From NCBI RefSeq assembly GCF_004519315.1, contig NZ_SOZE01000026.1, positions 1 through 64,000 on the forward strand: a stretch of DNA of 64,000 nt, written 5' to 3'. The first letter of the stretch is position 1. Each line of letters starts with the position of its first letter. The position numbers and the translations under genes were made by a program. Below are positions 59,923-64,000 of the stretch, piece by piece. The DNA is from Mucilaginibacter psychrotolerans (GTDB lineage: Bacteria > Bacteroidota > Bacteroidia > Sphingobacteriales > Sphingobacteriaceae). The notes under the pieces were generated by a model that saw nothing but the letters and a program-made list of their open reading frames with translations, ran no database searches and had not been told where the DNA came from.

Positions 59923-60702
59923 TTAGGATTTGGGCAGCTTTTTAAGCACTTTGTATATCGCTTTGCCCCAAAATTCGCCCAAAGCTATAGCTCCTTTTTT
60001 ATTGGGGTGCAGGTAAAAAGTGCCCTGTCTACCCTCCTCCGCCTGCAAATCGGTGAGGTAATTCTTCTTGAAATAAGCGAAGGCTTTGGTATCCCCAACA
60101 AACACATGGCCGGGGTTGGCAGCTTGATACCTTGCGGCAAGTGCATCTATTACAGGCATATACGTTTGCAATCGGGTAAGCCCCTCCTGCAGGTAAGTGG
60201 CGCCGTTCTGAGTATTCGGACTGTACCAAACAGGGTGCTGATAAATAATAATAGCCGCCGGGAACTCCTTCAGCAGTGTATCGGTAATATCTTTCAGGTT
60301 GATGCCGTAATCACCAACGGATACCGGCGCGCCATGGGTGCCTGTTACGGCACTATCGTTAGTGCCTATTTTGATGGAGAAAATAAGTTGGGCATCATGG
60401 TTGGTAAAGGCCTTTGCGGCTTGCACTACGGCAACAAAAGCGGGCGTGCCGGGCAAAAAATCCAGCGTGGTGTAACCGCTATGCCCCTGATTACTAAAGC
60501 TTACCGCCGCAACATCCTTTTGTTTCCCTAACCATGCAGAAGCCACAACCGGCGGTGCCTGGGTAGCAGGACTATCCAAACCTGCACCATAGGTAATGCT
60601 ATTGCCAATGTAGACGATATTGAGGTTGCGAGTTTGGGCGTGGGTGGTTGCCATGCTAAAAATGCAGATTAGCAAACACAATATAGATTTATGCCGATTC
60701 AT
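59923..60702 (-). CDS. SGNH/GDSL-family hydrolase, exported
   Basis: 259 residues. Signal peptide to about 22 (ILCLLICIFSMATTHA/Q). Block I is YIGNSITYGAG with nucleophile Ser35; block III is IGTND with Asn115; block V is LHPNKKG with His232. The family deacetylates or de-esterifies sugars and lipids. Its ATG overlaps the stop of the upstream toxin gene by one base (TAATG), an arrangement that allows coupled translation with a toxin-antitoxin pair. Confidence 0.9.
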   Translation of the reverse strand: MNRHKSILCLLICIFSMATTHAQTRNLNIVYIGNSITYGAGLDSPATQAPPVVASAWLGKQKDVAAVSFSNQGHSGYTTLDFLPGTPAFVAVVQAAKAFTNHDAQLIFSIKIGTNDSAVTGTHGAPVSVGDYGINLKDITDTLLKEFPAAIIIYQHPVWYSPNTQNGATYLQEGLTRLQTYMPVIDALAARYQAANPGHVFVGDTKAFAYFKKNYLTDLQAEEGRQGTFYLHPNKKGAIALGEFWGKAIYKVLKKLPKS

Positions 60703-60989
60703 TATTTCTTGTTTGGGTGTCTACTCATGTGAAATACAGACATGACTACGATTGTTCTATGGGAATCGTCCATTCGATATAAAATCAGGAATGGAAAATC
60801 GCGTACAATTGCCTCCCGAAGTTTACCTTTTAAGGGATAGTGCAAAGGGTTGTTACTTATCGTCCTGATTCTCGCTAATACCGCACTTTCGAACTTTGAC
60901 CCCAAGTTAGGCTGTTGCTCCTCGTACCAAGCGCTGCTTTCCTTTATTTCTCGTTGCGCTCTTTGAAGTACCCGGAAATTATAACTCAT
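60702..60989 (-). CDS. ParE/RelE family toxin
   Basis: 95 residues of the RelE/ParE toxin fold: VLQRAQREIKESSAWYEEQQ, SKFESAVLARIRTISNNPLH, VRDFPFLILYRMDDSHRTIV. The FPFxIxY strand and C-terminal VFHMSRHP are typical of ParE-like toxins. It overlaps its antitoxin by 4 bases and the SGNH hydrolase start by 1 base. Target (gyrase or mRNA) cannot be told. Confidence 0.9.
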   Translation of the reverse strand: MSYNFRVLQRAQREIKESSAWYEEQQPNLGSKFESAVLARIRTISNNPLHYPLKGKLREAIVRDFPFLILYRMDDSHRTIVVMSVFHMSRHPNKK

Positions 60990-61237
60990 TTTCCGCCACG
61001 TTGTTTTCTGTTTAGCTCTAACGACACTTCCAATTCTTCGAGGGTTATCCCTTTATCAACCCCATCCTCATATCTTTTATATTCCTCATCCAATTCGGCT
61101 ACAAACTCTTTGTCCTCCGACCAATCATACCCCTGCACTATCTCCCCTTCTAATATTACATACAGTGCTTCAACTTTTTTATCGTCAGCATCCCTGATGT
61201 ACTCGTATAAGCGTTCCCTGATTGCTGTTGTTGTCAT
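60986..61237 (-). CDS. Antitoxin of ParE/RelE-type pair
   Basis: 83 acidic residues (MTTTAIRERLYEYIRDADDK, KVEALYVILEGEIVQGYDWS). The short N-terminal RERLYEYIRDADDKKVEALY and acidic tail resemble addiction-module antitoxins. Its TGA-ATG overlap with the toxin and the exact promoter upstream make a complete autonomous module. Confidence 0.82.
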   Translation of the reverse strand: MTTTAIRERLYEYIRDADDKKVEALYVILEGEIVQGYDWSEDKEFVAELDEEYKRYEDGVDKGITLEELEVSLELNRKQRGGK

Positions 61238-61254
61238 AACCTAAGTGCTTTAAA

Positions 61255-61285
61255 CAAATTTACTTATTTTGATTGACGATATCAA
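61255..61285 (-). promoter_or_regulatory. Promoter of the ParE-type toxin-antitoxin module
   Basis: TTG (61283-61285), 20-base spacer, exact -7 box TAAATTTG (61255-61262) on the minus strand: full match to the Bacteroidota housekeeping pattern. The -33 element overlaps the stop codon of the upstream aldo-keto reductase gene. Confidence 0.7.
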
Positions 61286-62301
61286 CGCTTCTCCACCCTA
61301 TCGTAAAATCCGCCAAACGTATTCGTCTTCACCGCATCTTCGTTAAAGAAATCACCGGGGAAGCCTAATTCTATTTTGCTGGCATCATCCAGTTTTTTGA
61401 TTTGCTCGTCGCTTAGCTTTACGTCAACGGTTTTCAGGTTATCCTTTAGCTGATCTACCTTTGTTGCTCCCACTATCGGGATACATTGGAAGCCTTTGCT
61501 CATGGTCCATTGCAGTGCCACGTGGCTTTCAGATACGCCAAGCTCTTCGGCAATCTCCATTACTACGCGGGTAATCTTTTCGGCGCGCTGATTAAGGCGG
61601 TTGCTTTCGGGTTTTATGCGGCCTTTATCCCCCTTTAAGTATTTACCGGTTAATGCGCCGCCTGCAAGCGGTGCCCATGGGGTAACCGTCATCCCGAAGT
61701 GTTTGGCCATCGGTATCAGTTCGCGCTCGGCGGTGCGGGCCAGCAGGCTATACTCTACCTGCAAGGCAATGAACTGGCTCCAACCCATCAGCTCGGCAAG
61801 GGTATTGCCTTTGGCTACCACCCAGGCGGGCGTATCGCTAATAGCGGCGTAAGTTATTTTGCCTTGTTTTATCAGGTCGTCCATACCACGCAGCACTTCA
61901 TCAATGGGGGTAATATCGTCCCAAATATGCAGGTACAGCACGTCTATAAAATCGGTCTTCAAGCGTTTAAGGCTATCCTCAACGCTACGCATCATATTTT
62001 TGCGGTTGTTACCACTAGCGTTGGGGTTGGTAAGGTTATCTTTTAGGCTGTATTTGGTGGCAAGGACGAAGTAGTCGCGATCGTGGTGGCTAATATAGTC
62101 ACCGATAATTTTTTCGCTGGTGCCTAGTTTATAAATGTTGGCGGTATCCAGGAAATTACCTCCTTCGTTGGCATAAGCATCCATTATATCGAAACTGGTG
62201 GCGGCATCTGCGCCCCAGCCGGCTTCGGTACCAAAGCCCATGGTACCCAGGCAAAGCTCTGATACTTTAAGACCCGAACGGCCTAATAATTTGTATTTCA
62301 T
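61282..62301 (-). CDS. Aldo/keto reductase
   Basis: 339 residues, a TIM-barrel NADPH-dependent carbonyl reductase. The catalytic tetrad is visible: Asp52 and Tyr57 (LDTANIY), Lys83 (ATKYSL), His125 (YLHIWD). The opening KYKLLGRSGLKVSELCLGTM and the C-terminal IPIVGATKVDQLKDNL are typical of YajO/YghZ-like bacterial members. Cytosolic; substrate unknown. Confidence 0.94.
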   Translation of the reverse strand: MKYKLLGRSGLKVSELCLGTMGFGTEAGWGADAATSFDIMDAYANEGGNFLDTANIYKLGTSEKIIGDYISHHDRDYFVLATKYSLKDNLTNPNASGNNRKNMMRSVEDSLKRLKTDFIDVLYLHIWDDITPIDEVLRGMDDLIKQGKITYAAISDTPAWVVAKGNTLAELMGWSQFIALQVEYSLLARTAERELIPMAKHFGMTVTPWAPLAGGALTGKYLKGDKGRIKPESNRLNQRAEKITRVVMEIAEELGVSESHVALQWTMSKGFQCIPIVGATKVDQLKDNLKTVDVKLSDEQIKKLDDASKIELGFPGDFFNEDAVKTNTFGGFYDRVEKR

Positions 62302-62418
62302 TTTCGGTAGATTTCAGATAGAACAGTTTTAACAAAGCTGCTGTTTTGCCCGCTTAAATAAAAGCACCAGGTAAACAATAACAACAGGCAATTGTAAATA
62401 TATAAATACAAAACCACC

Positions 62419-62745
62419 ATGAAAATTATCACCCTGCATAAACCCATAAACTCCGGAGAACTTTTTACACACCTGCAAGAACGGTTAAACCCCATCTTTC
62501 AAAAACAACGGCAAAGCGACATCAGCTTCAGCATACAGAAAACACCCGTTGGCATCACCATATCGCAACCCGAACTGTATGAAGGCCCGTTATTTACCTT
62601 AGAGGTAAACGGACAAGAACTTTGGATTACCCGCAATGAGCATTATGTAGATGATGTAAATTCTATAACCATTGAATCTATTTTAAACAGTTTATTTGAC
62701 GATCTATCGGATGGGTTGGGGACAGATTTGGTTTTGGAGGGCTAA
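62419..62745 (+). CDS. Hypothetical protein
   Basis: 108 residues, acidic, no signal peptide: MKIITLHKPINSGELFTHLQ, ITISQPELYEGPLFTLEVNG, WITRNEHYVDDVNSITIESI. I do not recognise a family. It is divergent from the aldo/keto reductase and 52 bases upstream of the MscS gene, so it might be co-transcribed with that. Confidence 0.6.
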   Translation: MKIITLHKPINSGELFTHLQERLNPIFQKQRQSDISFSIQKTPVGITISQPELYEGPLFTLEVNGQELWITRNEHYVDDVNSITIESILNSLFDDLSDGLGTDLVLEG

Positions 62746-62797
62746 CAATTGACGTTATAGTTAATTATAATATTTAGCTTTAACGTAAAAACACGCC

Positions 62798-64000
62798 ATG
62801 CGGAAATTGTACGTTTTGTTGGCAAGCATTTTCATTTGCCTTACAAGTGTAAAAGCACAAATACAAACAGAGACCGGATACCCCGTTGTAATAAACCAGG
62901 ACACTCTTCTTACTTTTTATACAGGCCAGGGGTTGTTTAGCCCTGCCGAAAGGGCACAGGCGGTTACCAAACGAATCAACACCCTTATTAACAGGATAGA
63001 TTTTAACCCAGATTCACTTATTTTAAAAAATGATAGCGCATTATCTGTCATTACCTATCAGGGGCAGATGGTGCTCGCCGTTAACAACAGGGATGCCGCC
63101 ATTACGGAATTCAGCCGCCCCCAACTTGCCTCTAGTTATCTGGCGATCTTAAAAAAACAACTTGGCAACCTTATCGACAACAATAGCATCAGGCAATTAA
63201 TTACAAACGTGCTGGAGGCTGTCGCCGTTATAGTTCTGCTGATATTGTTGATATGGGCCGTAAACCGCGCTTTCCGCTGGTTAAAACTAAAAATTATAAA
63301 AGCCTGGGAAAGCCGGCTTACTAAGCTGGCCGCCAAAGGCGCGCCCGTTAGTTACGCCAATCGAATTTTACCGCTGATAAATAGTTTGCTGCGGTTGGTG
63401 CGGTTTATTATTATTATCCTGCTAGTGTACCTGGCGCTGCCGGTGTTGTTTTTTATTTTCCCCTCATCAAAACCATATGCAACCCTGCTGCTGAGTTATA
63501 TTGTTGACCCGCTTAAAAGCATTTTGCTGGCCTTTATCCGTTATATACCCAACCTGCTTACCATAGCGGTAATTTTTACCGTAACCCATTACATTGTAAA
63601 GCTGATAAAATTTATTGCGCGCGAAATTGAGCAGGGCGCGTTTTCCATTAACGGCTTTTATCCGGAATGGGCAATGCCTACCTCTAATATTATTAAGGTA
63701 CTGCTTTATGCGTTTATGTTTGTGGTGATATTCCCCTACCTGCCGGGATCCGATTCAAAGGTCTTCCAGGGCGTTACGGTTTTCCTTGGCGTGTTGTTCT
63801 CGCTTGGTTCTTCGTCTGCAATATCCAACATGGTAGCCGGTATAGTGCTTACTTATATGCGTCCGTTTAAGGTTGGCGACCGTGTAAAAGTTGGCGACAT
63901 AACTGGCGACGTGATAGAGAAGAACATATTGGTCACCCGCCTTCGCACCATCAAAAACGAGGATATTACGGTGCCTAACAGCACTATTTTAAATGGGCAT
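62798..64000 (+). CDS. MscS-family mechanosensitive ion channel, partial
   Basis: ATG 62798 opens 401 codons without a stop and runs off the window. Signal peptide YVLLASIFICLTSVKA, a periplasmic domain of about 110 residues, then hydrophobic segments (VLEAVAVIVLLILLIWAV; FIIIILLVYLALPVLFFIF; LLTIAVIFTVTHYIVKLI; VLLYAFMFVVIFPYL) and the pore helix GSSSAISNMVAGIVLTYMRP. FKVGDRVKVGDITGDVIEKN is the start of the MscS beta domain, and VPNSTILNGH ends the visible part. An extended MscS-like channel gated by membrane tension. Confidence 0.93.
   Translation, partial: MRKLYVLLASIFICLTSVKAQIQTETGYPVVINQDTLLTFYTGQGLFSPAERAQAVTKRINTLINRIDFNPDSLILKNDSALSVITYQGQMVLAVNNRDAAITEFSRPQLASSYLAILKKQLGNLIDNNSIRQLITNVLEAVAVIVLLILLIWAVNRAFRWLKLKIIKAWESRLTKLAAKGAPVSYANRILPLINSLLRLVRFIIIILLVYLALPVLFFIFPSSKPYATLLLSYIVDPLKSILLAFIRYIPNLLTIAVIFTVTHYIVKLIKFIAREIEQGAFSINGFYPEWAMPTSNIIKVLLYAFMFVVIFPYLPGSDSKVFQGVTVFLGVLFSLGSSSAISNMVAGIVLTYMRPFKVGDRVKVGDITGDVIEKNILVTRLRTIKNEDITVPNSTILNGH

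Noticed and set aside
1..64000. Search for CRISPR arrays, tRNA or rRNA genes, transposases and phage genes
   Set aside because: I saw no regularly spaced direct repeats, cloverleaf-type sequence, or protein with transposase, integrase or phage structural motifs.

Overview
This 64 kb window comes from a Bacteroidota chromosome. My inference is Sphingobacteriaceae, probably Mucilaginibacter or a near relative. The reasons are a type IX secretion (CHU_C/gliding-type) sorting domain, two large TonB-dependent receptors with carboxypeptidase-like N-terminal domains, a degraded hybrid two-component receiver domain, many exact TAnnTTTG -7 promoter elements, and dispersed inverted-repeat elements typical of that group. 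I see no rRNA, tRNA, CRISPR array, prophage or complete insertion sequence.

Layout. 0.3-10.6 kb: a GH3 beta-N-acetylhexosaminidase, a lipoprotein, an S41 processing protease, murQ, two small unknown genes (one apparently frameshifted), a Bax-inhibitor-1 membrane protein, a DUF2683-type antitoxin with a frameshifted yoeB toxin, a DinB-fold protein and an exported FAD oxidoreductase. 10.7-22.3 kb: a zinc-ribbon protein, a TPR-transmembrane-HTH regulator, an MFS exporter, an M28 peptidase, higBA, recG, ridA, a 47-residue membrane protein, a major OmpA-type outer-membrane protein and an aminopeptidase P. 22.3-26.3 kb: meaB, divergent from an operon of three overlapping glycosyltransferases. 26.3-30.2 kb: a perfect 30-bp palindrome, then a TetR / small ferredoxin-fold-like protein / MFS efflux locus with an operator lying inside the promoter.

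30.2-45.7 kb: an S9 prolyl oligopeptidase, an ABC exporter, a PfkB sugar kinase, a CHU_C-sorted repeat protein, a GH20 hexosaminidase, a PQQ-type sugar dehydrogenase pseudogene with two lesions, a flavoprotein, a Nudix-type regulator with a degenerate Nudix box, the remnant of a response-regulator receiver domain, and a histidine-acid phosphatase. 45.8-57.8 kb: an Oar-like TonB receptor, an unusual two-HTH regulator, a beta-helix lipoprotein paired with a second TonB receptor, a MarR regulator, a GT4 glycosyltransferase with a 54-residue membrane protein, and an ECF sigma factor. 58-64 kb: a COG2509-like FAD protein, an SGNH hydrolase that overlaps a ParE-type toxin-antitoxin pair, an aldo-keto reductase, and a mechanosensitive channel cut by the window end.

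How it fits together. GH3, MurQ and GH20 suggest turnover of amino-sugar polymers (peptidoglycan or chitin-like). The two receptors, the beta-helix lipoprotein and the local regulators look like outer-membrane uptake loci of unknown substrate. Three toxin-antitoxin pairs, two pseudogenes, one probable frameshifted gene and at least four families of dispersed inverted repeats mark the window as moderately plastic. Several lesions are one-base indels in short runs, so sequencing error has to be separated from real decay.
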